Below are positions 10,501-22,001 of a stretch of DNA of 64,000 bases, piece by piece. Origin of the DNA: Blepharisma stoltei (taxonomy: Eukaryota > Ciliophora > Heterotrichea > Heterotrichida > Blepharismidae); the NCBI GenBank assembly GCA_914767885.1, contig CAJZBQ010000056.1:124001-188000 (forward strand), given 5' to 3'. Position numbers and translations under genes: made by a program. Each line of letters begins with the position of its first letter. Within the stretch, counting starts at the first letter, position 1. Below the pieces are notes generated by a model. The model was not told where the DNA came from, made no database searches, and saw only the letters and a program-made list of their open reading frames with translations.

Positions 10501-13500
10501 TATAGAGCTCTGCAATTTTACAGACCCAAGCTTGATGAGTGACAGCATTGAACTGATTTTTAATAGAGAAATGATAGAAGACCGGACGCTCGGAAACCAA
10601 GATAAAGTCCTTACAGGGTTCATGAAAATAATCAAAACCTTGCTTAATCTGTCACCAGACTATAAAGAGCAGCTTACCGAGCTTCTTGAGTACACCTATA
10701 AATGCCTTTTTGAGATCCCTGAGCATGCGGCTGGAAAATCATCAAATCCTCCCCCTAAATGTAAGCATGTCAATACAAGAAAAGCAGCTTTTGCGTTATT
10801 ACTAGAATTAAGCTCAGGATGCAGCCAAAATGCGACAGTTCTTTTGAAAAAATTATATGAAAACCATTCTGATAACAAGCAGTCAGGGTCTTTTGATAGT
10901 GATATTTCTACAAGGGCGGCTTGTGGGTATGTCGGGCTGAGAAATTTAGGCTCGACTTGTTATATGAATTCTTTATTACAGCAAATTTATATGATGCCTG
11001 AGCTGCGAAAAGGGATTTTAGATACAAAAATTGTAATTAATGAAGAAATGGACAGTTTAGATGATAATTTGATATACCAGCTGCAGCTGATTTTAGCGAA
11101 TTTGAGTGAAAGCGAAAAGCAGTTTTATGAGCCGAGAGGATTTTGTAATGCTTTTAAAGGGTATGATGGAGAACCTATCAATGTAAGAATCCAGCAAGAT
11201 GCTGATGAGTTTTTTAACCTTTTGTGTGATAAGCTTGAAGAAGAAATGAAGCCGACTCGCCAAGCAAAATTGTTAACTCCTACCAAGCAAAACCATTAGA
11301 AAATCCTTTTTTTCAAATTAAGACCCCTTTCGAAACCGAGTAAAAAAACTTAAGCCCCTCCGTTAACGAGCATAAAATCCTATTCACTAACTAAGCCAGG
11401 GGGATTAAGAAACCATATGGGTGGCAGCCTTGTCCACGAAATTGAGTCTTCAGAGCCTGATTTTCCTTACAAAAGTGAAAGAGACGAGCAGTTTTTCCGA
11501 ATTTCTTTAGACATCAAAAATAAAAAAAATCTCTCAGAAGCCCTAGATCTCTACATAAAAGAAGACAAACTAGAAGGCGACAACAAATATTTCTGTGACC
11601 TTTACAATCAAAAAATAAATGCTAAAAAGCGCTGCTTGATTAACACCTTAGCCAATACAGTAATTATTCAGCTGAAAAGATTTGAATTTGATTTAACCAG
11701 AATGGCAAGAGTCAAGGTAAACGATTATTGTGAATTTCCTATTCATTTAAATTTAAAGCCTTGGACTAAGGACGGCATTAATGGGAACTCAGAGAAGCCA
11801 GACAGTTATTATCAGTATGAGCTTGTAGGGGTTATAGTCCATTCAGGAGGTGCAGATGCAGGGCATTATTATTCGTTTATTAAGGACAGACAAGGTGAAA
11901 AATGGTTTAGGTTTGACGATAGGGTCGTGGAAAGCTTTAATATAGAAAATCTTAAAGAAGAATGCTATGGAGGGGAGTCGACTTATAGCTGGGGGTCTAG
12001 TAGCCAGTATTACTCTAAAACAAAAAATGCTTATATGCTTGTGTATGAGAGATTAAGTCCGATAGTGATTGAAGAAGATGCAGAAATAATAGGAGAGTCC
12101 TCAGAAGTGTCGAAAACTGATGAAATTTTCCAGAAAATTTGGATTGAAAATATGGAATTTTTCAGAGATTTGCTATATTCTAGCTAATCTTATAGCTTTT
12201 TAAGTCTTAATTTGGTGCAGATTTGTAAAAAATCGCATTTTCTTATAATATAAATGGATTTTTTTGCCATTTTTACCATAAAAAAAATCGTATAGGCAGT
12301 CCGTTATGAACAATAGACTATATTTTTCGACACAAGCTACTTTGAGATGGTCAAAACTTTTGTTCAGAATTTCGAATTTGACCCTGTAAGCGAAATAAGT
12401 CCCGCTATGTCTGACTGTGAGATTTCAAAAGAAAAAAGAAAAATGACCGAATTTATCCTAAAAGACAAAAAGCGGCTACAAATGACACCTAATATGATAT
12501 CCCACGAGCCTGATTTCCGAGATATTTACATGGAGACTCGCAGTGAGCTTCTTTATGAGTCAATCCAAGAATCTGACGACTATGGTCTAAAGCTAATAAA
12601 ACTTGGCACCCTTTTTGCTTATGAAATGCTGATAAGAGCCAAAAATCTTGAAGCTTTTAAAAACTGGGTAGAAATCTTAAGCAGACTCTATAGAAACCAC
12701 GCTCCAGCTTGTTTATGGTTCATAAAATACCTCAGCAGCCATAAAGATATCATTATAGAAGTGCTGTTTTATTGTAGGGACACCCAAGTTAGGTACTATT
12801 TTGCTGATCTTTTAGCGAATATTCTTGCTTATTCTTGTGAAATCGAAAAAGAGCTGCTTTTTGACTATGAAGATGTCATAAACCTCAAAAGTCTGCCGAT
12901 TTATTCTTATCATTTGTCGAGAAATGAAGAAGATTTGTTTGAAAAACTCCCGAAATCGGTTAGTGTTAGGTTTATTGATTTGTATTTGACGGAGCTTATG
13001 GGAGAAGCCAGGAAGAACTGGAGGAGATTTGACGAGTTTTTTATGGTTTTTAAGAAATTTGTAGCTTTTGGGCAGCTTCAATGCAAGATTGCGATTGAAA
13101 GGACAGCAATTAGGTATATGTTAAAATTCTTTATGAATGGAGCTATGCCGTTCCCTGATAAGCATTTTATGGGTGACCAAGCCACAGATCCTGACCTCTC
13201 AATTGTCTTACTCATTTTTTTATTTTTCATAAATTTTTAATAATTTTTTTTTTAAAAATATTTTTTATCATTTTTTTCAATATAAAAAGTTAGAAATTTT
13301 ATCATTATTAATTTGTGCATCAGTGACTCAAAGTATGATTGATTCAAGCTCTTATCCCCCAGCCATGCTTGATAAGTCCTCTGACATAATAATGGACTCT
13401 ATTACAGAAATTGATTTCCAGGATTACAGAGTTTATGGAACCTTATTGAGAAACATCAAAAATGACGTAGTCACAAAAATCACCCTACATCTAGCCTGGT

Positions 13501-14978
13501 GTAACATGGAATCCAGCATTTCGTTTACAGACGGGATTTTTAACATGATAATGAGCTACAAGGCCACATTTAACGAAGTCTCACCATATCTAAAAATTTT
13601 AGCAGAAATTTTGAAGCTTGAAGATGGGCATATCCAAGAAAGAACTGACTCCCCCCCCCTTTAAATTGGAACAAAATATTGGTAAAATTTTCACTTTTTT
13701 GTAAATTAACCCCCCCTTTAAATTGGAACAAAATTTAATTTTATAATAAAAAAATTATATATAATTTTTATCTAAAAAGTTTTGATATAAGTTAAAAGTT
13801 TCTTCTTAATTTAAATTTAAAAATTTAGTTATATCTTGCTCTTTTTTTAAAGAAAAAAGTATAAAGAGCATCTTATTTAAATAAATTTATTATCCTTAAT
13901 TGCTAAATTTTAAAAAAAAAATTAATTTTTTTTTTTTAAAAATTTCCAAAAAAATTTTTGTTTTTGTTGATAAAAATGATATTTTTTATTTGGATAGTTT
14001 TGATATAAATTATATAGGAATTCTTTATAAAATTTCAAAATTTACTTATTTCTTGCTTTATTTTAAAGAATAGAGTATAAATAGCATCTTTTTTAAACAA
14101 AATTAGCACTTTGATCGATAAATTTTCTAAAAATTTTTTTTTTTTTTTATTTTTTTTTATAAAAAAAAAATAATAATTTTTGTGTAAATAATTTTGATAC
14201 CAATTAATAGTGGCGTATTAACTAATAATGAAAATTTAGTTATATCTTGCTTTTTTTAATGGATAAAGAGTAAATAGCATTTTTATTAAACAAATTTTAT
14301 AATCTAACTCGATAAGTTTTTTGAATTTTTTTTTTTTTAAATATTTTTTTAAAAAAAATTAACCCGCCTTTAAATTGGAACAAAATTTTTAGTTCCATTT
14401 AAAGGGGTGGGGAGTGAGAGATTTTTGAGTGCCCAATTAATTTCTGGGTCTATTGTAGCCATGAGATCGACTTTCCTTGAAATTGTATATACCTTTCTAG
14501 GCTATTTTTTATAAATAATTATTTTTCAATTATTTTTCTCAATTATACTACAAATTATATATATAAATATAAAGAAATCCACACAATGTTCGCAGTACTT
14601 GTAGTATTATGGTGGTCTGACATGATGAACCTTGACCCTATTAAAGAAGTCGCAATTCGCCACGCCTCAAAATTCAGGTGGATGGTTGCTTTTATCCATC
14701 AACTTAATTTTAGACATTTGCCTCACAGCATAATCATGGACTATGAAGGAAAAATGAGAAATGTCATTGACGAGCTCAAAAAATCTCTGCCAAAGTTTGA
14801 TATAGAAATAAGTTCTGATTCTGACGAAGATTCGCAGGAAATTGAATTTTCGAATGATTATGGGTTTAATAATAATTCACAGCCTGCAGAAAACGCTGAT
14901 TCAGAGCCAAAAGAAGAAGAGCATAGAGATGAAGATTCAACGTCAAGTGATGAAGAATTAACTAATATAAGGCTTTAA
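4594..14978 (+). CDS. USP9X/FAF-type giant ubiquitin-specific protease
   Basis: Gene span. After removing about twelve inserts the coding length is roughly 7.85 kb (about 2,600 residues), close to USP9X. N-terminal two fifths: helical-repeat sequence with WIDNHNLFELIFGP and KRSADIIRFLY, as in USP9X. A ubiquitin-like segment lies near 8100-8330 and a UBA-like segment near 8430-8540. The catalytic domain starts with GYVGLRNLGSTCYMNSLLQQ (nucleophile Cys codon 10958-10960), then QQDADEFF near 11190, the finger and KRFEFD near 11680, and HSGGADAGHYYSF with the catalytic His near 11860, followed by WFRFDDR. It ends in an acidic tail. It would remove ubiquitin from protein substrates. Several TGA codons read as Trp. 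Boundaries of two small inserts (near 5220-5290 and 9574-9665) are uncertain. Confidence 0.88.
4761..4934. other. TA-bounded IES (174 bp) in the USP gene
   Basis: TA 4761-4762 pairs with TA 4935-4936; removal joins MVA to KDFLDEI in frame and deletes TAA stops. AT-rich, no repeat similarity seen. Confidence 0.6.
5220..5290. other. Short AT-rich insert in the USP gene, ends unresolved
   Basis: The frame ends at TAA near 5297 while a new frame (YDNRYTLRSHEIEL) opens at about 5285. At least two TA pairs give an in-frame join of 60-75 bp, so exact ends cannot be fixed by eye. Confidence 0.5.
5733..5968. other. TA-bounded IES (236 bp) in the USP gene
   Basis: TA 5733-5734 pairs with TA 5969-5970, joining HSLFL to ETLLEKLY in frame. 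AT-rich; no MITE boxes visible. Confidence 0.6.
7995..8029. other. Candidate very short TA insert (35 bp) in the USP gene
   Basis: TA 7995-7996 and TA 8030-8031 give an in-frame join across an oligo-A/T stretch with a stop (GLKYS to KKNPDFEG). Other TA pairs are possible. Confidence 0.4.
8611..8963 (+). mobile_element. BogoMITE-like MITE in USP exon, TSD TAA
   Basis: 353 bp, CTCC...GGAG ends, flanked by TAA (8608-8610, 8964-8966). The right hairpin is collapsed (CCTCCGTGAGCGAGGGGGG). Removal with one TAA kept joins ETYRL to SNILSNTNEY in frame, between the UBA-like segment and the next helical region. Confidence 0.9.
9574..9664. other. Candidate TA-bounded IES (91 bp) in the USP gene
   Basis: TA 9574-9575 with TA 9665-9666 removes stops and keeps frame with the following MITE join. 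Less certain than its neighbours because protein conservation is weak here. Confidence 0.4.
9701..10056 (-). mobile_element. BogoMITE-like MITE in USP exon, TSD TTA
   Basis: 356 bp, opposite orientation to the copy at 8611: the double hairpin is on the left and the direct box pair on the right. Flanked by TTA (9698-9700, 10057-10059). Removal keeps the frame into KITGNRKMSGG. Confidence 0.88.
11274..11405. mobile_element. Decayed MITE / IES (132 bp) in the USP catalytic domain
   Basis: Begins TTAACTCC and ends GGGGGATTAA, with a relic ACCATTAGAAAA typical of the MITE interior. TA 11274-11275 pairs with TA 11406-11407; the join AKLL/RNHMGGSLVHEI is in frame inside the catalytic domain, so removal is needed for activity. 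Confidence 0.8.
12174..12320. other. TA-bounded IES (147 bp) in the USP gene
   Basis: CTATATT occurs at both ends (12173 and 12318). Pairing TA 12174-12175 with TA 12321-12322 joins FRDLL to FFDTSYFEM in frame, matching the USP9X region after the catalytic domain. Confidence 0.7.
13209..13308. other. TA-bounded IES (100 bp) in the USP gene
   Basis: TA 13209-13210 with TA 13309-13310 joins DLSIVL to ICASVTQSM in frame. Extremely AT-rich. Confidence 0.65.
13649..14414. mobile_element. Second MITE family, 766-bp copy with three internal modules
   Basis: Ends CTCC / GGAG like the BogoMITE group but subterminal TTTAAATTGGAACAAAA boxes instead of the CGTGAGTGAAC box. Flanked by TGA (13646-13648, 14415-14417). 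Three tandem modules of about 190 bp start near 13784, 14000 and 14190, sharing TTTTGATA, TTATATCTTGC, GTATAAATAGCAT and TCGATAA-type words. Removal with one TGA kept joins HIQERT to ERFLSAQLISG in frame. Confidence 0.8.
14503..14567. other. TA-bounded IES (65 bp) in the USP gene
   Basis: TA 14503-14504 with TA 14568-14569 joins TFLGY to KEIHTMFAVL in frame and removes a TAA. Confidence 0.6.
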
Positions 14979-15150
14979 TTTATTATGGTTTTCAGGCTTT
15001 TTTACCTCCTTTTATATAAAAATCCTTTTTAATGCCAATATATTTGACTTTTATAGGCCAAAAAGGATTTTACACACAAAATTTACTAATAATTATATTA
15101 AATATTTTTGGCTAATTTTTACAAATATGAAATAAAAATTAGCAAAAATT

Positions 15151-15489
15151 ATGCTGATTATAACAGAGACAAGGGAGATAGATTTTGAGCCAAAAATCAA
15201 GCTAATTTATAACCAATATGTGAATGGAGCTATGCTTTTTGTGACACAAGTAAATAAATTCGGAACATTTATACAGGCATATGCAGAAAACCCTGAAGAG
15301 CCGCCTGAAAGAAGAGTATTTACAATAGAGACGAAATTTGGGGAAAGGACTGATGAGTGGCTTGATGTTTTGGCTCGAGGAATAGTAGAGAAATTGAATA
15401 TTACTGTGCCTTTGATGCTAGCTATATCTATGGTTACAAGAACACATGAAGCTTATAATACAATATTAAGAGAAGTGGAAACACTATAA
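15151..15489 (+). CDS. Proteasome assembly chaperone 3 (PSMG3/PAC3)-like
   Basis: 112 codons, ATG at 15151, TAA at 15487. The order of conserved features fits PSMG3: an N-terminal strand region, NKFGTFIQA (family: gKxGTxxxa), a middle TKFGE.TDEWLDVLARGIVEKL and the C-terminal VPLMLAISM...TILREVE, matching the LLAVALKD...LREVI end of the family. PSMG3 acts with PSMG4 in building the proteasome alpha ring in the cytosol. No insert or intron. It follows the deubiquitinase by 170 bp on the same strand; a ubiquitin link is suggestive only. Confidence 0.6.
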   Translation: MLIITETREIDFEPKIKLIYNQYVNGAMLFVTQVNKFGTFIQAYAENPEEPPERRVFTIETKFGERTDEWLDVLARGIVEKLNITVPLMLAISMVTRTHEAYNTILREVETL

Positions 15490-16099
15490 AAAGTATTGAA
15501 TACTTAATTAAGGATAAACTTATAGCAATAATTTGCAGGAATAATTAAATTAGCAAAATGACTAACTCCTTGTAAAGATTAATTTGATATCTTATCTAAT
15601 TAATTTTAAATGTATATGAATGCTTAAGAGAACTCAAGACATTTTAAAAAATTTAATTCATTTATTTTATTTAATCATTTTAAATTATTTTTTTATGAGC
15701 TAAAACGCTATATTAATGGGTTAATTTATCCTATTTTAAATTTGAACAAAGAATCAATTCTAGTTAATTTTTTTTGAAATTAAATTTTCATGAAAAAATA
15801 TAAATTTTGAAAAATAAATGATTTAAATTTTGTTAAAATAGTATTTGATTGTACTTCTCTTTAAATAAAGCAACATAAGAAAATTTTCGATTTAGCGACA
15901 TTAAATTGCATATTAATTTTTTACATAAAAATTATTATTAAAAATTAAAATTTGTGCAATTTTAAATGGCTAAAAGTTGAAATATATCAATATTTCGTTC
16001 AAATTTAAAGAGGGATAAAATAAATGCATAAATACAATCAAGAAAATTAATTTAATTTAAACATTAATGCAATAGCATTCAAAATATATAATAAAATAA
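15490..16099. repeat. Intergenic region with a decayed inverted-repeat element
   Basis: Arms at 15726-15746 (TTATCC, then TTTTAAATTTGAAC) and 15997-16016 (its near reverse complement) enclose about 250 AT-rich bases. The arm resembles the TTTAAATTGGAAC end of the second MITE family. It lies between two convergent genes; nothing else recognised. Confidence 0.55.
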
Positions 16100-19000
16100 T
16101 TAATGACCACTACTCACGTTGATTTGAGCTTCACTTACTTCTTCCCTATCCTGCTCAATCTCTGGCATATTTATTTGCTCCTGCTCTTGTTCCTGCTCCT
16201 GCTCCTGCTCCTGTTCCTGCTCTTGTTCATTCTCATTTTCTTCATCATTTCTTATTATATTTGGCAATACCCTATATTCCTTTGGCTCCAGCACCGACGG
16301 GTCTGCAATACTAATATCTCCCGGCTTCAATGCCAATTCTGAATTATCATAGTCCGAGTCATTTATACTTTTCCTCAGCGACAGCGCATCATACACTTTT
16401 CTCTGATTTCTCCCACCTCCAGGCGGCAGCAATAAATTCTGCATATACTTTTTCTGCACCAAAAATGCGCTGACTATAATAACTCCCCAGCCTATCATGA
16501 GCGCAATAAACCATCCTATATTTTTAGGGTCAGCTGAGTTAGAAATCGTAGCCAAAATTGATAAATAAGAGACTGCACAAAGTGAAGCAAATTCCCATAG
16601 GTTGCAGCGGTTATAGTTAAATGGCTGGATTTTATAGGTAAGGCCTGTAAAAGCCATAAACAGGACAGAAAAAACAACTCCAAATGCAAGCTGAGAGGTA
16701 CCTTGTAAGGACTTTCCGATAGCGATTAGTAGGATTTGGACACAAGTTTTGAAGAGCAAGAAAAAGGGTTTTGCCATAAGGTTAAGGCCTGTTTTAGCCT
16801 GCTGCCATAAAGGTCTGGAAAATACAGCGACAGGCTCATAGCAAGCTAATGCAAGCCCTGCCATAATAATATAAGGCGAATGGTCAGTGCCCCAGCAGGT
16901 CATATAGCAGTCTCTAAAAACCCACGCTTTGTTCTGAGCTTTATGGTCACATACATAGGCATCTAATAGCAACGCTGTAAACGGCAAGAACATGGTATTT
17001 CCAAAGAAAGGCAAATAAAGCGCATTTAAGATACCCAAAACTCTTTGACAGAATGGGACTTTTCGGAGCCAGTATTCTGCATTGGCCATGATCATAATAA
17101 CTAAAAAGAACCAAGCATAGCACAATCCACATACAACAGCTAGCAAAGTCCAATAAGTCTGTTTTCCTGAGTTCGCAACCTTCATAATATCAATCATAAA
17201 CACATTTGAAGCGGCTTCTATCACAATTTTCAGTGACGCAAATGTAGGAGCAATAGCCACGAATTGGAAAAATTCTACCGCAATAGTGGCTTGGACTAAT
17301 GTATCTTTCCAGCTTCTTATAACAGGGTCATTAATTTGTTGGATTTCTACCTGTTTCCATTTCCTATACGAAAACATGCTAAGTGCCAATGTCAAAAAGA
17401 ACATAAAAATGCCTATACAAATCACAATAATTACCCCATCAAAATCAATAGAGACCATATTTTTGGGGAACGGGCAGTCATATTTGCTGCCCCAGGAGTC
17501 AGTAGGGGCGCTTGAATGGCCGCCTCCCCATACAAGTGACACATTATAATCTGTAAACATATTAGGATTTAATGGGTCATATTCCTTTACAGAGACTACT
17601 TTGCTGTGCTGGTAATTTATGACTGTGTAGCCATATGCAGATCTATCATTGGTTCCTTCTGAAAACTTTACCTTGCCTGAGGCTCCTGTGTAGTCTGCTG
17701 ACCTTAAAGAGTCCATAAGCTGTTTTCCATTATTAAAATCTTCTCCACGGTTTATCATACTTTGTATAGTCCAGGCGTATAAATAGACAGTATCATAAGT
17801 AAGCATAGCATAGGTGGTAGGTTCTTCAGCATAAGCAGCATAGTAAGCTTTTTCGAAAGTTTCCCCAGCTGTGTCTATAGGGCCTCTGAAGCCGAGGCCA
17901 TAAGCTCCATCTATGACTTCAAGAATATTGCTTTGTTCACTTTTAGAATATGACGAGCTTATGACAGAAAACAGATTGTCTGTTATTCACATAGCACCGA
18001 CCCATGCATAGTCACTTCCATAAAGAGTTTTGTCGTAGCCTTGTTTGGCAAGCTCAGCTCCTGTGACGTCGCTGCCGAGGTATACAATAATTTTTATTTG
18101 GTTTCTAATAATTTCTTTTAGTGCTTCATCTACATCACTTTTTACGTCATCAGTAATAATCCCATCGACGGCAGCTGTAATTTTCCTTTTGCTTTCACTG
18201 TTTTTAATAGTAATTTCGAGTGTCTGGACGTTAGTAATAAAACTGTTATAAATCCCGATTCCAAATTCGTCGTCTGTATATATGACACCAATTTTTTTCC
18301 AGCCTTGCTGCTGAATAAACATAGCAACGGCCACTGCTTGTAGACCGTCTGGCTGGATTGTCCTTAAAAATCTTGGGTATACTTCTGAAGATGTCAAATT
18401 GGCCCCAGTAGCTCCATATGAGACTAATGGTTTTGGGTCGGCAGAATTTGCCAGAGCCGCTATATATGCTGTAGCTTCTTCTGTATTATAAGGGCCGATA
18501 TACCCTAATATATTTTCAGAGCCAAGAGATCTGATATAGACACTTGCAAGACTGGCTGTCTTAACTTAACTTAGAAATTAGAAGGCGTCTGCCGTTTTGA
18601 TTACGCAGTCACCCACGGACCCTAAAGTCGGGTTCACCTGCTTTGCGCCGTCTTCGGATTCACCTTGTTCGAGTTGGGACAATGATTCGCCGGCCAAGCT
18701 CGGCTCTGACACTGCCTTTCCTCTTCTTCAGCTCCTGGTGGCATGGTATTCTGAAGTGAGATTTCACCTGGACGTCTACTCCTCTCCTTGCGGCTTGAGT
18801 GTTGAGTGGGCGGGCTATGGACTTCTGCGGCTGCTGCTTGGGTGGACGAAGGTTGACCACACAGAAATCCCAAAAAATGGAATTTCTGGTGACCTGTCGG
18901 CAAAAAGGAAAAATTCAAGTCCTGGGGCGTAACTCCCAGTTTCACGCTAGGCACTTGCCCGATTGGTCTAGGTGTTCCCTGTAGACTCAGCTGAGCTTGC

Positions 19001-21112
19001 CCTTTCCAAACCTGAACCCTTCCTTCCCCTCGAGGTAAAACCTAATCCTGAATTCGGACTGAGGGCTAGGCTCTGCACAGTACCAGAATTGCTTACCTAG
19101 CTTTGCTGTCCATTTCTGTTAGTAAAACCTTGCCGGATATAATTAAAATATGTGCTCGGAAGCTGCGTGGCCGGAGGCCATGCCAGGTGGAGACGCCATA
19201 TTTTAATTATATGCAAGACTGGCTGTCATTAGTGTATCTTTATAAACGCCATTAATTTTATAATCGCCTAACATTTTGGCGTCATTTACTAGTTTACTTG
19301 CTAACTCAAAGCCTTTTTGTATGCCTGGGCCGTATTTAAAGGAATTTCCGTCTGAGTTGTGAAGTGGGTATAAGAGACCGATTTTTATGATTGGAGTTTG
19401 GTCGTCTGGGACAGAAGTACCAAGACCTGGCCATATAATTGAGGCTTCTTTATTGGTAATTACAATTTTTCTTGCAGATTGGTCCCAATAACCCACGTTA
19501 TATAAGAAAAATTCTTGCATGTTGTAAAGGTTGTAATTTGATTGCTTTTTGCCTGAGGAGTCAAAATGAAGGGGATAAGGCAATGTTGGGGTCGCTGGAT
19601 TAGTCATCATATATGCTTTTAGGTCGGCCCCACCTATCCTTGATAGGGATTTATTGGGGTAATTTAAATACACATAGCCTTGACATACCAAAGTCAGCCC
19701 AGCTTTTATAACACCTAATGGGTTTTGTGACAAATACAAAGAATCCTCTTCTAAAAACCCAATCGCGCCTGTCTTTAGCACCCCAAACGTTGTTGAATCC
19801 AAATCTGCATGCGAATCCTGTGCAATCGCTGGCAAATCTATCATAGAAATGCTGTTTAAAATCCACACATAGCCTGATCCGCCCATAACACTAGAATCTG
19901 CTGAATGTAAAATCTGTGACCCAATCACAGAATTTGCGAAAACTAATATGACCCTTGCTGTAGAGTCCCTGGTTGTGCTTTCCAGCCTATTCGTTAAGTC
20001 TACTGAGGAAGTTTTATCTTCGTTATCTACTACAAGCTCATCAAGGATAGTTACTTTTGTCGAGTCATAATTTTCCTTAAATACATTTGCCATGATCACA
20101 TTGTTAGGATTTTGGTCATATACGAGACCGAGGTTTTTTCGGTCTTATTAATTTTGCATTTTTTTTAAAATTCACGTTGACATTTATTGAAAATTTTAGA
20201 TAGGTATTTGATAAAATTAATAAGGAAAAATTTTTTGCTGTCTGACTATTATAAATTGTGGGCTAGTTTTTTTCAACCAAAATTTGAAATTAAATCCCAA
20301 CAGGCTAAGGCTTGGTTTCCATAGGAAGGTTCGAGATATAAAGAGTTGGTGTTTGGGAATTCACCATTAAGCTCGTCTAAGGACCGTGAAACTACTAGGT
20401 GGAGGTAATTGTTTTGAACTGCTTCGTAGGCCAGAAACTGTGAGTAGATAGCATTATTTGTAGCATCGATTATTACCCTAACGTTTTTGTTGAGGAGGAG
20501 ACTAGGAATTACCCAGTTGGAAAGCTAGTTTATTTAAGACTAGGCTCCTTGCTAGGCGTCTCACCCAAAAAAAAAACTTCCAGAAGAAGTTTTTTCTAGG
20601 TGCATATCACCAAAATATAAATCTGCTTGGTTTTTGGCCTGATTCTTGATATTGTCTCAGAACCTTGAGAATACACAGTTTAAGGACTTAATGGCCGCTG
20701 CTTTAAGACAGGAATTCCACCTAAGGATAAACTTCTCTAATATACTCCAGTAAAAAACTTTTTCCCAAATGCCAATCAGAAACATAGATAGTATTTCCCA
20801 TTCGATTTTCCACAGCAAGATCTTCAAATCTGAGCAATTTCAAATAGATAACTAATCGGCGGCATCGCCATTTTATTGGTGCATAATCCAGTTGGATTCT
20901 CGAATTTCTTTTTTTAAGTCGTAAAAAGCCCAGTAAACTTTTAGGTTGAAGGGGAGGGAAAGGGCATTTTGGATGCTTTTTTCAAGGCCCATTAAATCGT
21001 CAGCAAGGTTGTTCACCAGATTTTGGGAGGTGTATGGGCTGGTTATTAGACCAATAGGAAGCTCTGCGAGAACTTGGGCGAGAGTCCAAAAAAAAACAAC
21101 GAGTTTAATCAT
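16100..21112 (-). CDS. Periplasmic-binding/ANF-receptor type multi-TM receptor
   Basis: Gene span. Start ATG at 21112 with a signal peptide ending near VLAELPIG. A long extracellular ANF-receptor-like domain follows (GWKKL...DQNPNNVIMANVFKENY; later GYIGPYNTEEATAYIAAL, GWKKIGVIYTDDEFG, TYAMLTYDTVYLYAW). From about 17450 down there are roughly nine hydrophobic segments, then a cytosolic tail with a run of Glu-Gln repeats and stop at 16100. Likely a plasma-membrane receptor of a ciliate-expanded family; ligand unknown. The exon is broken by a SINE-like insert (18561-19211), a TA insert (20122-20264), a mini-insert (20846-20874) and perhaps a 16-nt intron at 20525-20540. An upstream stretch near 20540-20740 does not stay in one frame, possibly through a 10-T homopolymer error. 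Confidence 0.75.
16165..16235 (-). repeat. (CTCCTG)n coding microsatellite, Glu-Gln repeat
   Basis: About ten tandem hexamers encode alternating Glu-Gln in the receptor's cytosolic tail; synonymous variants (CTCTTG, TTCCTG) show it is not purely recent slippage. Confidence 0.9.
18561..19211 (-). mobile_element. SINE-like insertion (E3) in the receptor exon
   Basis: Flanked by a perfect 16-bp duplication TGCAAGACTGGCTGTC (18545-18560, 19212-19227). On the minus strand it starts inside a perfect 15-bp inverted repeat (ATATTTTAATTATAT at 19198-19212 and its complement at 19137-19151) enclosing ATGGCGTCTCC and a GGCC hairpin, and ends in TTAAGTTAAG. Closely similar to E1 and E2 (shared words GATGGACAGCA-like, TAAGCAATTCTG, TTTTACCTCGAGG, TTGCCGA.AG). 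Removing it plus one duplication joins TASLA to SVYIRSLG in frame. Confidence 0.88.
20122..20264. other. TA-bounded IES (143 bp) in the receptor gene
   Basis: TA 20121-20122 with TA 20264-20265 joins FGWKKL to YDQNPNNV in frame on the minus strand. It contains a hairpin GACCGAGG...TCGGTC near one end. Confidence 0.65.
20846..20874. other. 29-bp GC-rich mini-insert
   Basis: On the minus strand the coding frame reads HQ, then TAAAATGGCGATGCCGCC and a short tail, then resumes YLKLLRFEDL. Excision between TA 20874-20875 and TA 20845-20846 restores frame. The AAAATGGCG start equals the 5' end of the SINE-like elements. Confidence 0.5.
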
Positions 21113-22001
21113 TTTTTAATAATTTCCTTATAAATTAACCTTTGTTAATTCCGAAAAATTATTTCATATTGAAAAATTCATCTCCTTATTCTCCTCTTTA
21201 GATTTCTTTTTCCTCTTAAGGAGGTTAATTTTTTTAAACATTATTAGCTATTATATATAATTTTTTTCAGGTAAATAATTGAAATAAAAATTCTAATTTA
21301 TAAGATTAATGCTTTATAATTGATTAAAACTAAATATAAATAGACAAAGCTCTCATTATTGCTATAATTATTTTTATATAAAATATTTCAATTTCTCTTA
21401 AAAATAAGGTTTTTTAATGATTTTGCTGGTTCTTAAAGTGAGGTTAATTATATTCTCACCTTCAATCGGTTATTGAAATAATTAAATTATTTAAAAATGA
21501 ACTAATAAAATGTTTCTATTTCAATTAATTAGACTACTATATTGGCTATAAATGGCAAATTATCAATATAAGAAAAAAAGTAATATATTTAAGAATTAAC
21601 ATTATAATTTAACACCAAGCACTCTAATTGATAGTAAATAATACCATTAATTATCTAATTTAAGCACTTATATGCACATATAAAAATTAAGAAATAAGCT
21701 GGAAAACACATATATAAAGTTTTCTGAAAGATTTATTCTATCTAGCTAATTTAATAATCCTTACTTCTTCTTCCTGCGAGCATATTTTTGTTTCTATAAC
21801 GAGAGTTAATTTATTTTTATCAATTATAAATAAATATATTTATCTATTTAACTTTTATTTTAGATTGCATATGATTTAATAAATAATGGTTACCACCCCC
21901 CATAAAGGGGGTCAATTTGCTTAGAATACCTATGATTTAAAATATATTTAACTATCATTTATATAAAGTAATTAATATTGTGACCATAGAGAATCTCTAA
22001 T
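21113..22001. other. AT-rich intergenic region
   Basis: Upstream of the receptor and downstream of NOC2. Holds small hairpins (for example ACCCCCCATAAAGGGGGT near 21895) and short runs resembling worn MITE ends (AGGAGGTTAATTTTTTTA near 21221). No coding frame recognised. Confidence 0.5.

Noticed and set aside
18597-18984. Open frames of 60-110 codons on both strands
   Set aside because: They lie wholly inside the SINE-like element E3; GC-rich non-coding sequence gives long chance frames, the protein composition is odd and no family is visible.
20520-20745. A frameshifted pseudogene interpretation of the receptor
   Set aside because: Only this short stretch is inconsistent, next to a 10-T run and a possible 16-nt intron; the rest of the 1,300-residue protein is open after insert removal. 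Kept as uncertainty in the gene entry instead.
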